This document shows positions 16,281-25,201 of a DNA stretch of 64,000 nucleotides, one piece after another (the stretch's first letter is position 1; every line of letters starts with the position of its first letter). The notes under the pieces are model-generated. The model was not told the origin of the DNA. It worked only from the letters and a program-made list of their open reading frames with translations, and searched no databases. Made by a program: the position numbers and the translations under genes. Location: NCBI GenBank assembly GCA_052318935.1, contig JBQRKO010000014.1; one strand, written 5' to 3'. This DNA is from Niallia sp052318935 (GTDB lineage: Bacteria > Bacillota > Bacilli > Bacillales > Cytobacillaceae).

Positions 16281-17640
16281 ACAAACAAATTCAACTTGGG
16301 TACTCGTGCTTACATCGCTTGGTTTCTTCATGGCGATGATGGATTCGATGATTGTAACAACCGCGTCAACAGCTATTCGAAATGATTTTAGAGTTTCGGT
16401 TGGCGAGCTACAATGGGCGCTCAATGCTTATAACGTTACAATTGCAGCTGTTTTATTGATTGGTGTTGCGATTGGAGGTCGCATCGGGCACAGAAAGTTG
16501 TATAATATCGGTCTCTTTATCTTTGTATTGGGTTCAGTCTTTTGTGCATTATCAAGTAATATAGATCTTTTAATAGCTTCTAGGGTAATACAGGGAATCG
16601 GTGCCTCTGTAATGACCCCTATGTCGATGGCCATATTAACGGCATCTATTCCTCCTTCCGAACGTGGAAAGGCTCTGGGTATTTGGAGTGGGATAGGCGG
16701 GCTTGCCCTCATTGTAGGGCCTGCATTGGGTGGTTTAATTGTTGCTAAGCTCGCTTGGCAATGGATTTTTTGGATCAATGTTCCCATAGGTCTTATTGGT
16801 ATTTATCTATCGCAACGTAAACTACCAGAAACTCAGTTACAGGGTAATCATTTAAACATCATTGATTCTATACTGATTGTCCTTTCTTCAGCAGGGGTTA
16901 TCTGGGCGTTATCAGAAAGTACTTCTAAAAAGATCGAGATTTCAACAATAATTATTGGGGTGTTAAGTATTGTTTTGGGAATCATCTTTGTTTTGCGACA
17001 GAGGCATGAAAAAAGTCCAATGATTCCACTTTCTTTTTTCAAATCTTGGACTTTCAGTGGGGGAATCATCTCTACTTTTTTACTTTACGCATCTATGTAT
17101 GGCGTAGTGTTTTTCTTGCCCCAATATTTACAGGTTGTAGATAAATCAAACGCATTGATTGCAGGGCTTCAGCTTTTACCTTGGACAGGGACATTGGTCA
17201 TTGTAGCTCCAATAGCTGGAAAAGCTGTTGATAAATTTGGTGAACGCTTGGTAGCGATCACTGGTCTGCTTCTTCAAGGAATAGGTTATTTGTTGATTGT
17301 GCTAACTTTGGTACTAGGGAATCCATATTGGCTAATGGTTATTCCACTTATCTTTGCAGGTGCTGGCATTTCAATGGCAGGGCCCGCATTACAGAAAGCA
17401 GCACTTGGATCTGTTAGCAGAACTGAGATTGCTAAAGCGTCAGGGATCTATAATATGTTTCGGCTCCTTGGTGGTGCGGTAGGAATCACGGTTTCTGTTA
17501 TTATCTTCTACGCTTTTGGAGATATAGTGACGACGACTGCATTTACGACTGGCTTTAGCGCTGCAATGATTGGATCAGGCGTTCTTTCTCTACTAGGCAT
17601 TTTTTCCTCAGTTGGTCTTCGCTCAACTCTTGCAAAATGA
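16270..17640 (+). CDS. MFS drug/metabolite exporter, DHA2 (EmrB/QacA) type
   Basis: 456 residues, about 14 hydrophobic helices. It opens with WVLVLTSLGFFMAMMDSMIV (DHA2 motif with Asp in TM1), has the GGRIGHRK loop after TM2, the RVIQGIGASVMTPMS motif in TM4 and GPALGG in TM5 (motif C of proton antiporters). It is a proton-driven exporter in the cytoplasmic membrane. It overlaps the hydrolase by 11 bp and the activating enzyme by 4 bp, so it very likely secretes the product of this operon or provides self-resistance. Confidence 0.85.
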   Translation: MANKQTNSTWVLVLTSLGFFMAMMDSMIVTTASTAIRNDFRVSVGELQWALNAYNVTIAAVLLIGVAIGGRIGHRKLYNIGLFIFVLGSVFCALSSNIDLLIASRVIQGIGASVMTPMSMAILTASIPPSERGKALGIWSGIGGLALIVGPALGGLIVAKLAWQWIFWINVPIGLIGIYLSQRKLPETQLQGNHLNIIDSILIVLSSAGVIWALSESTSKKIEISTIIIGVLSIVLGIIFVLRQRHEKSPMIPLSFFKSWTFSGGIISTFLLYASMYGVVFFLPQYLQVVDKSNALIAGLQLLPWTGTLVIVAPIAGKAVDKFGERLVAITGLLLQGIGYLLIVLTLVLGNPYWLMVIPLIFAGAGISMAGPALQKAALGSVSRTEIAKASGIYNMFRLLGGAVGITVSVIIFYAFGDIVTTTAFTTGFSAAMIGSGVLSLLGIFSSVGLRSTLAK

Positions 17641-18353
17641 TTTGGGCGATAAAGCTTGATTTCAATATTGAGATTTTGCGATACACAATGTTACTGCCAA
17701 AGATTAGCAAAGAACGACTTTTTAGGATAAAGGAATATAGAAAACAAGAAGACAAAATTAGAAGTGTTTTTGCTGAACTTTTAGTACGATATGCGGTCAA
17801 TCAATTTAGAGGTTGTTCTAATCAAGAAATTAAATTTTGTACTGGAATAAATGGAAAACCGCAACTAGTGCTCCCCAATAATATTTATTTTAATCTTTCG
17901 CACTCTGGTTGCTGGGTAGTTTGCGTGGTAGATAATGATCCCGTTGGAATAGATATTGAAAAAATTCAAGAAATTGAAATGGATGTGGCTCAGCAAATTT
18001 TCACGCAGAAAGAAAGCCAATTTCTTAAACTTTCAAAGAATAGTTTAGAGCGGAAAAAACGATTTTTTAAGATCTGGACGATGAAGGAATGCTTTCTAAA
18101 AGCTATTGGGGAAGGTTTAAGCAGAGACTTATCCTCTTTCTCGGTTGAATTTAATCAGAATTGTTCTCCTAAAATATCCTTTACATCAGAGGGAGAGGAT
18201 TTAAATTGCATATGGAAATTTAAGCAGTATGAGATAGATAATGATTATATCCTATCAGTAGCTTATACAAGGAAAATAGAAAAAATTCAGATGGTTGATT
18301 CTCAAATTTTTTATGATGGTGCTGTTCAATCAACAAATTATCCAAAGATATAG
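17637..18353 (+). CDS. Sfp-type 4'-phosphopantetheinyl transferase
   Basis: 238 residues. It has GIDIE (Asp106, Glu108) and WTMKECFLKAIGEGL (Glu151, Lys155), the magnesium and CoA-binding motifs of the Sfp family, preceded by NGKPQL and FNLSHSG. It transfers phosphopantetheine from CoA to the carrier Ser608 of the synthetase, turning it on. The start ATG overlaps the exporter stop by four bases. Having its own activator makes the cluster self-contained after horizontal transfer. Slightly long C-terminal tail compared with Sfp. Confidence 0.85.
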   Translation: MIWAIKLDFNIEILRYTMLLPKISKERLFRIKEYRKQEDKIRSVFAELLVRYAVNQFRGCSNQEIKFCTGINGKPQLVLPNNIYFNLSHSGCWVVCVVDNDPVGIDIEKIQEIEMDVAQQIFTQKESQFLKLSKNSLERKKRFFKIWTMKECFLKAIGEGLSRDLSSFSVEFNQNCSPKISFTSEGEDLNCIWKFKQYEIDNDYILSVAYTRKIEKIQMVDSQIFYDGAVQSTNYPKI

Positions 18354-19031
18354 ATTATAATAATAAACCAGGTAAATTATATTTGATGAAATTGCTAGCA
18401 TGTCCATCGTTACTGCTTAACTTATAAGAACCTGTCTGAAAAATAAAGATTAGATAAGATATACATTCGAGTAGAGATAAGATAATCCCTCCCTTTTACC
18501 GGCTCCACACATGCAGAGTCGGTGAAAGAGATAAACAAATAGGTACTTAAAGGTGTATAAAGAAAACAGGTTTTGTTATACGTGTACCGTAGTGAGAGGC
18601 AGACTCCAATATCGCAAAGTTTCATAGATTGCAAGCTTAAAAGCTGGATTATTCAGCTTGTTCATTCCTTTGTTTTATTTTCATTTGGATTGAAGGTCTG
18701 TCTACCCACTAGGACATCAAAAACTACATCCATATAACCCTTAGATGATTATCCTACTATTAAACACTTCAAACAAAGAATCGTGCTGTTCATCTAGTCA
18801 GATGGAACAACACTGTTTTTCATTAGCCTTTTCCCTTCTCCATATTTGCCCTCTCTTCCTACAGAAACTAATAATGTTTCATTTCAGGAGGTTATTACAT
18901 AATCTACATGACTAGATTAAAATTTTCTCAAAAAATTCACTATTATTTTTAACATTTTAGAAAAAGTATTGTTGAAGGCTATGAAAGGGGAGATCACCGC
19001 AACCTTTGCATTATCGAAGGGAGGTGAACGC
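18354..19031. other. no gene seen; spacer after the biosynthetic operon
   Basis: No open frame with a ribosome site or family signal. Near 18,970-19,020 there is a short in-frame lead, MKGEITATFALSKGGE, that may be the tail of a lost conjugative-element gene running into the sigma-like fragment. No clear terminator for the operon was found. Confidence 0.4.
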
Positions 19032-19250
19032 ATGGAACCTATTCGTACAGAGTGGCAAGTGCGTTGTGCGTTTAATAGCTTTTGTAAACGAGTATTGAAG
19101 CATGAAGCAATCAATGCTTATAACCAAAGGCGACAACAACAAGCACATGAAATGACCTTTTCTGACCTTACACCACAAGAAGAAAATCAGCTTTGTTTTT
19201 TGGTTACAGTGCCGCCCCGAAGCGACCTGAAATTTGTCGAATGTAAATAA
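19032..19250 (+). pseudogene. sigma-70-like regulator of a conjugative element, 3'-truncated
   Basis: The frame starts at ATG 19032 (GGGAGGTGAACGC just upstream) and encodes RTEWQVRCAFNSFCKRVL, then EMTFSDLTPQEENQL. This is the N-terminal part of the small sigma-like proteins of Tn916/ICE-type elements (about 140 residues). After LCFLVT it runs into the 110-bp dispersed repeat and ends. The sigma-4 region is lost. Confidence 0.6.
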
Positions 19251-19322
19251 AATATTTGATAGTGAACGGCTCGTTCTCTATTCGCTCTAATTCTTTACGA
19301 ATCTTCAGGTCAATTGAGTAGA
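19213..19322 (-). repeat. 110-bp dispersed repeat, copy 3
   Basis: Minus strand frame IDLKIRKELERIENEPF, then TIKYFIYIRQISGRFGAAL and stop. It interrupts or replaces the end of the sigma-like gene on the left and abuts an IS3 OrfA remnant on the right, so it lies at a recombination joint on both sides. Confidence 0.7.
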
Positions 19323-19419
19323 CACAAGCTTGTTCGTGATGTTCCATTCAAATATAATTGCATCGTTTGTTGTTTAAATTCTGCAGTAAAGGTTCAGTTC
19401 GGTGTGTTCTTTTATCCAT
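19323..19419 (-). pseudogene. IS3-family OrfA 5' fragment with frameshift
   Basis: From ATG 19419 the minus strand reads MDKRTHRTE and, after a one-base shift, FTAEFKQQTMQLYLNG, a typical IS3 OrfA start. It ends against copy 3 of the dispersed repeat. Confidence 0.55.
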
Positions 19420-19678
19420 GTTAGATTCTCTATTGTCTTATTCTCCTTGACCTAAAAATAATTGTTCAATTAAGTGTAGCTATCTAGAACAACTAAAATT
19501 AGATATTAAATTGTGTATGATCTATGACCATCACTATAAATGTTAATACAATAAAAAAAGATGACTCCTATAAAATACAGAAATCATCCTCTTCTTGTTG
19601 CCTAATATTTGTAGTAGTTTTTTCAAAACGTCCATTATAAAGGGGATACTTTGCACAAGGAAAGGATCCTTTTCGATT
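19420..19678. other. no gene seen
   Basis: AT-rich spacer between the IS3 fragment and the three-gene unknown module; no convincing promoter or terminator. Confidence 0.3.
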
Positions 19679-20293
19679 CTATCTCAATTCATCATCCAAT
19701 GGTAAAACAACTTCATCCAATGTTTTTCTCCATTGACGTTTCATCTCTGGTCCATACTTTAATGGTTTAGCTTCTGGATGAGCTACTTTGTATAGATCAT
19801 ATTGCTTACTATCAATAACGCTTCCGATATTCGGTATCCGATCCACCCCAGGTACATATTGAATTGCTGATGAATGAAGTTCATTTTCAGCTACATACCA
19901 AGTATTCGCAAAATTTTCAATCACTTGATCATGAGCTTCTGTGAAATATCGTCGCTTCACGGCAAAAATATCTTCATCTGGATCGATTTCCTTATCATCA
20001 ATTGCATTCAATATTTCTCGATAGACTTGCTTGACATTTTCAGACTTCTTCAATTTTTGCAGTGCATTTTCAATTTCATCACGAATGCCTTGATCATTTG
20101 CAGAATAAGTATCCAATAGTCGATCAATATACATGGAGTCAATATCGTAAACCTTAATGGCATTCTTGGCTCTTAATGAATCTGGCGAATTTGAAACTAA
20201 GTCTTCATTCTTGTCAGCAATTTCATTGCATAACTCTGCTATTGTTAACGCACAATTTGCACTTTCATTCTGTCCTAAGTTATACTTACTCAC
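19679..20293 (-). CDS. unknown protein, third gene of a three-gene module
   Basis: 204 residues, soluble, acidic and helical, with segments such as IDRLLDTYSANDQGIRDEIE and a C-terminal KYGPEMKRQWRKTLDEV. GTG 20293 is the start, because GGAGG ends 6 bases before it; upstream codons in the same frame have no such site. It follows the 392-residue gene by about 65 bp on the same strand. I do not recognise a family. Its neighbours (two other unknown genes and a DUF262-like tail) suggest an accessory, possibly defence-related, operon, but this is inference. Confidence 0.55.
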   Translation of the reverse strand: MSKYNLGQNESANCALTIAELCNEIADKNEDLVSNSPDSLRAKNAIKVYDIDSMYIDRLLDTYSANDQGIRDEIENALQKLKKSENVKQVYREILNAIDDKEIDPDEDIFAVKRRYFTEAHDQVIENFANTWYVAENELHSSAIQYVPGVDRIPNIGSVIDSKQYDLYKVAHPEAKPLKYGPEMKRQWRKTLDEVVLPLDDELR

Positions 20294-20358
20294 GCTTCGC
20301 CTCCTATTAAAATTGTACCTTTTATGTTTACAAAAACAGTGTAAGGTTAGATTAGTCA

Positions 20359-21537
20359 TCAATCAATTTTCATGGAAAACATCTCAATAAATAAATCCCT
20401 AAAAGGTTCGTCAAGTGTGGCACAAACGAGTTTACTCCAGGTACTTATTTCAATCGAATCACTTTCAACACACCAGATTTTATAGTGCTCATCACCATAT
20501 CTATCAATAGGAACTTCAGTGTCTGTTACAGAATCTCTGAATTTTTCTTCAAAGATATCTTTTGAGTACTGGTTTACAGAAAAATCAATGTGATTAAAGA
20601 CTCTTTTATCTGGATAGTACTGTGCGTGCACATAATTCGTAATTACAAAATTATCTCTAACTTTCTCAGGACTCCATAATTCTTCAACTTCAATATGATA
20701 AAAATTACGACCATCTCGATCCCTATCTGGTTTAATTATCATAACAACTTTATCCAGATACTTAGGATCATAGTGAACTATAATTTCCTTTTTATTAACT
20801 AGCTTTTCAATATCCCCAAAGTCAACTGTTATTCCACGATACTTTTGAAAATCCATAGTAGCAGTGCTTATCATCTTATCTGCTGGTACAGCTACTTTTT
20901 CATCGCATCTAAGAAATAATTCTTTTTTATATATTTCGTCGTTAATTATCTTAAGAGTATACAGAACATCATCAGTAGCTGCTCCAATCGTAGTATCAAA
21001 AAATATATTATAAAGATAATATCTTCCATCAATAATAAATCCTTGCCTCAAAAACTTGGCTTCACTTATTAGGCTTAATCCATACTTATTATGCGAGTTT
21101 CTTAATACTTCATATTTACGTATTTCCGCAACACCCTCAATTTCTATCATTTTACTTTTTATTAGATAGCATACCAATGCATATACTAACAACTTATGAT
21201 CAAATTCAAAATAGTCCTGAAATCTTAACTTTGATGATATAACAGACCAAAGTATTGGAACACTTTTATTAACTTCTTCGTACTCCTTTTTAGGTTTTAA
21301 TAAACAAAAGCCACTATACCAGAAATTATTATCATCAAAGCATAGCCAACATAATTCTTCAACATCTACTTCACATATCAGATACTCTTCGTAAGCCTCC
21401 TCTACTAATGCTGATAAAAAGTATGGTATATTGTCCGGCTCATGAGTAAATAACCAAAATGTATCAGCAGCATAGTGTTTTAAATATACGTTAGGGTAAA
21501 AGATATGTGCCACTTCACCATGTGGCTGTTTTTTCAT
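20359..21537 (-). CDS. unknown 392-residue protein, second gene of a three-gene module
   Basis: Mixed alpha/beta protein without membrane segments or motifs that I recognise. It has an aromatic-rich N-terminus (NVYLKHYAADTFWLFTHEP) and a C-terminal TWSKLVCATLDEPFRDLF. The start ATG at 21537 has GGAG only one base upstream, so translation may be inefficient or begin slightly downstream. It lies between two other unknown genes on the same strand (125 bp and 65 bp spacings), so an operon is likely. Confidence 0.55.
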   Translation of the reverse strand: MKKQPHGEVAHIFYPNVYLKHYAADTFWLFTHEPDNIPYFLSALVEEAYEEYLICEVDVEELCWLCFDDNNFWYSGFCLLKPKKEYEEVNKSVPILWSVISSKLRFQDYFEFDHKLLVYALVCYLIKSKMIEIEGVAEIRKYEVLRNSHNKYGLSLISEAKFLRQGFIIDGRYYLYNIFFDTTIGAATDDVLYTLKIINDEIYKKELFLRCDEKVAVPADKMISTATMDFQKYRGITVDFGDIEKLVNKKEIIVHYDPKYLDKVVMIIKPDRDRDGRNFYHIEVEELWSPEKVRDNFVITNYVHAQYYPDKRVFNHIDFSVNQYSKDIFEEKFRDSVTDTEVPIDRYGDEHYKIWCVESDSIEISTWSKLVCATLDEPFRDLFIEMFSMKID

Positions 21538-21661
21538 ACTCCTAAATATGATAAATCTTTCTTTTCATACAATTATTTTAAACCTCCTACCTTCAATCGA
21601 AATCAATCGTTATTCTCTTTTTAAACCCGGTAAAACCGTCTCTAAATACTCCTGCCAATAA

Positions 21662-22447
21662 TCAATTATCGCCTTCCATGTCATGAAGCCAATAGTACAT
21701 TAACAGTATTTCAAACTCTTGCTTTCTTCCTTTTGTGAAGGACTTTTTCGGCATCTTTCTATATAGGGAATCGAGATTAAAAAGATTACTTTTTTGCTTG
21801 TAATCATAATCGTACTTTCTCCAAGTATGTTGACTTTTTTTTCTATGAGTTGAAGGCCAAATATCCTCATTATCAAAAAATCTATTTATCCAATCATAAG
21901 CAAAGGCAAGAAGATTAACCTGATGTTTTGCCCAAGTTTTATTGATCCAATCAGTTATTTCTTCCGATATTGATGGTATTCCAAAATTAAACCTTTGCTC
22001 GCTTTCTACCCTATGATAGTCTTTTATTAAAAGAAAAAGCATTTCCGTCTGATCCTTAAGAAACGGCAATCTTTTAATCAATCTTGAGTAACAATCATAT
22101 GAAGCATTTCTAAATTCACTATCAGCATTATACAGAAAGAAGAACTCATTCTCCTTCAAAATGTTTCCAATGTATTTATGTATTTGCTTCCCATATTCAT
22201 TATAAATGCCAACAACCCATTCCCTAACGTCAGGCTCATACTCCCTAAGCTGCTTACGATACTTCTCTAGCTTTTCATTGTGCAGTACTGTTTTTTCTTC
22301 AGCTTCCGTAATATTCAGATAGTTATTAAAGTACTCGAACACATAATCGACGCAGATTTTCATATTTTGAGTACGTGCATCAATGTCAAATTCATTGAGC
22401 TTATCTTCTTTTTTTCTTCGAGCAATGTATTCCTCAATTCTTAGCAT
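21662..22447 (-). CDS. unknown 261-residue protein, first gene of a three-gene module
   Basis: Mainly helical and charged (IEEYIARRKKEDKLNEFD; KHQVNLLAFAYDWINRFF). No catalytic motif recognised. The start ATG at 22447 follows GAGGTGGTTTAA. It begins 43 bp after the stop of a DUF262/GmrSD-like C-terminal fragment on the same strand, which suggests that a full DUF262-type gene once headed this operon. Confidence 0.55.
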   Translation of the reverse strand: MLRIEEYIARRKKEDKLNEFDIDARTQNMKICVDYVFEYFNNYLNITEAEEKTVLHNEKLEKYRKQLREYEPDVREWVVGIYNEYGKQIHKYIGNILKENEFFFLYNADSEFRNASYDCYSRLIKRLPFLKDQTEMLFLLIKDYHRVESEQRFNFGIPSISEEITDWINKTWAKHQVNLLAFAYDWINRFFDNEDIWPSTHRKKSQHTWRKYDYDYKQKSNLFNLDSLYRKMPKKSFTKGRKQEFEILLMYYWLHDMEGDN

Positions 22448-22489
22448 TTAAACCACCTCAAGCTTTTTCACTCACATGGAGCATAGGTA

Positions 22490-22810
22490 TCACCCTAACA
22501 ACTCACGGATCTTTTCCGTAAGTATTGCTTTTCTTGCCTCATAAAATTTTTCGAAGTCCTCTATTTCAAGTGATACATCTTGCGGAATCATGGCCTGTTT
22601 ACAAAATTCCGACTTTTGTTCATCGTTCATATCATTGTAATAATCAATGAGACGCATATCATTTTTGCTACCATTACTCCTACCTTCAAGTAGATGTAAG
22701 TTAGGTAGACGATTACGCATTCCACGCCATCTTTTCCACTCTTCCATACTAACAGCTATTGGTTTGCTGCCGTTAAATCTGTTATCTGGATGTAAATAAT
22801 TTTTGTTCAC
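22490..22810 (-). pseudogene. C-terminal fragment of a DUF262/GmrSD-like protein
   Basis: 106 codons: MEEWKRWRGMRNRLPNLHLL, then EGRSNGSKNDMRLIDYYND and a tail ending AILTEKIRELLG. The NLHLLEGRSN run resembles the end of DUF1524-type nuclease domains in DUF262 (GmrSD-like) modification-dependent restriction proteins (N.QLLEG..N.EK). The N-terminal nucleotide-binding part is absent and the frame begins at GTG 22810, right at the dispersed repeat. So the gene was cut at that repeat. Confidence 0.45.
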
Positions 22811-22920
22811 AGTGACGCCCCGAAGCGATCCAAAACTTGTCGAATTTAAATAAAATATTAGATAGTTAACGGCCCGTTCTTCATTCGCACCAATTCTTTA
22901 CGAACCTTCTCGCTCTAAGC
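22811..22920 (-). repeat. 110-bp dispersed repeat, copy 4
   Basis: Same orientation and frame (TIKYF..., RFGASL then stop). Its right flank up to 23065 matches the right flank of copy 1, so copies 1 and 4 are parts of a larger duplicated block that includes the DnaA-N-like gene. Confidence 0.7.
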
Positions 22921-23017
22921 ATGTAATCTTTTGGAACTATTTTTCTCTCCTATCTTGGGAAATATCAGATTGAGACTTCTGATGTCTATGAATTCACTGA
23001 TTTTGGGATTTTTACGT

Positions 23018-23491
23018 TTATTGAGTTATTCCCTTATCAAGTGATTGAAACCAGTTTATCCCTTCCTTTTTAGCCTCTTCAGGTGTATGTGTATTAAACT
23101 GAGCAAGTATGCTTGAATGAATTTGCTTCACTTGATTAGAGGATAAGCCAATCTCCTTGCAGGCAAGCAGCATATACCCCATCGCTTGTTCCTTATCCAT
23201 TTCAATTTTAGTATTAATATTTTGTCTATCAGGGGATATAACTTTTATGTTGAAATCTTGATCAGTTAACTCTTTTAACACTTCCATAAAGAGATGCTTA
23301 TATCTCTCCTTGATCCATTCTTTTGAAAAGTCATTTGCCGCCGTAATTACCAGTGTATGTTCGTCCAATATTTGGCCAGATGTCGGTGCAATCCAAGTAT
23401 CGAATGAAGGTTTTGATATCCTACTTGAGATTTCTATTAAAATGATCTCCCATAAATCTTGTGAATCAGTTTTAGAGCTTGAATCAGTCAT
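23018..23491 (-). CDS. stand-alone DnaA N-terminal-domain protein
   Basis: 157 residues. Residues 10-80 (LWEIILIEISSRISKPSFDT, then TLVITAANDFSKEWIKERY) match DnaA domain I plus linker, the part of DnaA that binds helicase and regulators. The AAA+ and DNA-binding domains are absent and replaced by a helical tail (EQAMGYMLLACKEIGLSS, then EGINWFQSLDKG). It could bind partners of DnaA and modulate initiation, or serve an element's own replication. The start ATG follows GGGAGGGATAAGTTT. A deleted copy of the same locus lies at 9346-9502. It sits at the edge of the accessory region. Confidence 0.7.
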   Translation of the reverse strand: MTDSSSKTDSQDLWEIILIEISSRISKPSFDTWIAPTSGQILDEHTLVITAANDFSKEWIKERYKHLFMEVLKELTDQDFNIKVISPDRQNINTKIEMDKEQAMGYMLLACKEIGLSSNQVKQIHSSILAQFNTHTPEEAKKEGINWFQSLDKGITQ

Positions 23492-23564
23492 AAACTTATC
23501 CCTCCCTAATCAATATTTATTTTTATTATAACAAAGCAGATGAACCATTTACTTTTTAGTCACC

Positions 23565-23864
23565 ATGAAGAAAACAATCTTCGAAATTACTTTTTTTGAA
23601 GTTGAAACTATATTTTCTTATTTGGAAAGAAGAACTAGAAAAGATTCATGGACATTGGATTGCTATGAAAAAGACCCCGAAATCGCAAATATATTTTTTA
23701 ACGAATTCAGAGTCGGAATAGCAAGTATTTATTTTGGCTTTACACTTTCAAAACCATCTGCGAAACACATTCGACGTGCGCTGTATGCGGAAACATATCC
23801 ACTGGCTGAATATACTCCACTTTATACTCTTTCGATAAATAATCAATATCCTTTGCCAATGTAG
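23565..23864 (+). pseudogene. unknown gene truncated against rlmD
   Basis: The frame starts with TIFEITFFEVETIFSYLERR and KDPEIANIFFNEFRVGIASI, matching the remnant at 9503-9764, which keeps a different C-terminus. Here the last third (from about 23760) is only the antisense of the rlmD 3' end. So the gene is cut and the joint marks the boundary between accessory and core DNA. No ribosome site is evident. Family unknown. Confidence 0.5.
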
Positions 23865-25134
23865 ATGGATTGCATGACACGTATACAAATTTCTTCGGTT
23901 TTACTTTTTTAATTGCATCTAATAATTTACGGTCGCAGCCTGTTCGCGGGGGATCGACTACTACTACGTCTGGGCGCCAGCCTTCTTCTACCCATTTTGG
24001 CAGCCAGTGTTCGGCTGTGCCTGTTACGTAGGTGGCGTTTTCGATTCCGTGACGTGCTGCGTTTTTTTGGGCATCAAAGATGGCTGCTTCGATTGTGTCC
24101 ATGCCGCGCACTTCGCTTGCTCCGTCTGCCAGCCATAATCCGATTGTTCCAACTCCGCAATAGGCATCGGCAATTTTTTCTTTGCCTGTTAATCCTGCTG
24201 CTTTTTTTACTTCATCGTATAATGTGACGGTTTGAATTGGGTTTAATTGAAAAAATGCTCTTGCGGATAATTCGAAATTTAAGTCTCCTAATGTTTCTTG
24301 GATGACTTCTTCTCCGCTTAAATGCAATGTTTTTTCTCCAAAAATAAGCGAGGTTTTGTTCCCGTTAATGTTTTGTACAAGTGATTTTACTTCTGGCAGT
24401 CTTTTTTGAATTTCTGCCATAATTAATTTTTTGCGTGGCACTTCTTTTTGCGTTGTTATTAACACGACTTGTACTTCGCCTGATTGAAAGCCTGCACGCG
24501 TTACGATCGTACGGACAATTCCTTTTTGTGTGCGTTCATTATAAATTGGAACTTGCAGCTCTTCTAAAATACGTCTTACTTCTTCTGACACTTTATTCGT
24601 TAAAGGATGCTGCACCATGCAGTTTTGAATCGGCACTAATCGGTGGGAATCTATTCCATATAAACCTGCGATGATTTTGCCATTTTTTTGCTGCCCTATT
24701 TGGAATTGGCTCTTATTGCGATAATTCCATGGCTCTTTCATGCCAAGAGTTGGACGAATATCCAACTTATCGACTTTAAGCTTTGTGTGCCGTTCCATCG
24801 ATTGGATGACAATATCCCGTTTTTCCTTCAGCTGCTGATCATAAGCTAAATGCTGAAGCTGGCATCCTCCACATTGTTCGTAAATTGGGCAGGGCGCTTT
24901 TACTCGGAAAGGAGATGATTTTCGAATTTTTTTTATTTTTCCTTCTGAAAACTTCGGCTGAACTTTTGTAGCTTCTACAACGACCTCTTCACCTGGAAGT
25001 GCGCCAGGCACAAACACAACTTGCCGTTTGAAATAGCCAACGCCTTCCCCATTAATGCCTAAACGTTTTATTGTTAAAGGAAAGGTTTGACCTTGTGTCA
25101 GTTTCACCGTATTGGTTTGCTTTTTATCTTTCAT
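23740..25134 (-). CDS. rlmD: 23S rRNA (uracil-C5)-methyltransferase, RlmD/RumA family
   Basis: 464 residues. An N-terminal TRAM RNA-binding domain (about 10-70, GINGEGVGYFKRQVVFVPGA) precedes the Fe-S cluster cysteines in CPIYEQCGGCQ. The SAM-binding core has DAYCGVGTIGLWL. The catalytic loop VYVSCNPSTL carries nucleophile Cys421. It methylates C5 of a uracil in 23S rRNA in the cytosol using SAM. Bacillus has two such paralogues; the gene context (next to the yfjP-like glycosylase and pdaA) fits the yfjO position. The last codons overlap the truncated plus-strand gene at the accessory boundary. Confidence 0.9.
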   Translation of the reverse strand: MKDKKQTNTVKLTQGQTFPLTIKRLGINGEGVGYFKRQVVFVPGALPGEEVVVEATKVQPKFSEGKIKKIRKSSPFRVKAPCPIYEQCGGCQLQHLAYDQQLKEKRDIVIQSMERHTKLKVDKLDIRPTLGMKEPWNYRNKSQFQIGQQKNGKIIAGLYGIDSHRLVPIQNCMVQHPLTNKVSEEVRRILEELQVPIYNERTQKGIVRTIVTRAGFQSGEVQVVLITTQKEVPRKKLIMAEIQKRLPEVKSLVQNINGNKTSLIFGEKTLHLSGEEVIQETLGDLNFELSARAFFQLNPIQTVTLYDEVKKAAGLTGKEKIADAYCGVGTIGLWLADGASEVRGMDTIEAAIFDAQKNAARHGIENATYVTGTAEHWLPKWVEEGWRPDVVVVDPPRTGCDRKLLDAIKKVKPKKFVYVSCNPSTLAKDIDYLSKEYKVEYIQPVDMFPHTAHVECVSQMVLKV

Positions 25135-25201
25135 TTTTAATGCTCCGTTCTTTTAGAAATCATCCTTTAATAGTAATACTTCTTTTTTCGAATATCCAGC
25201 A

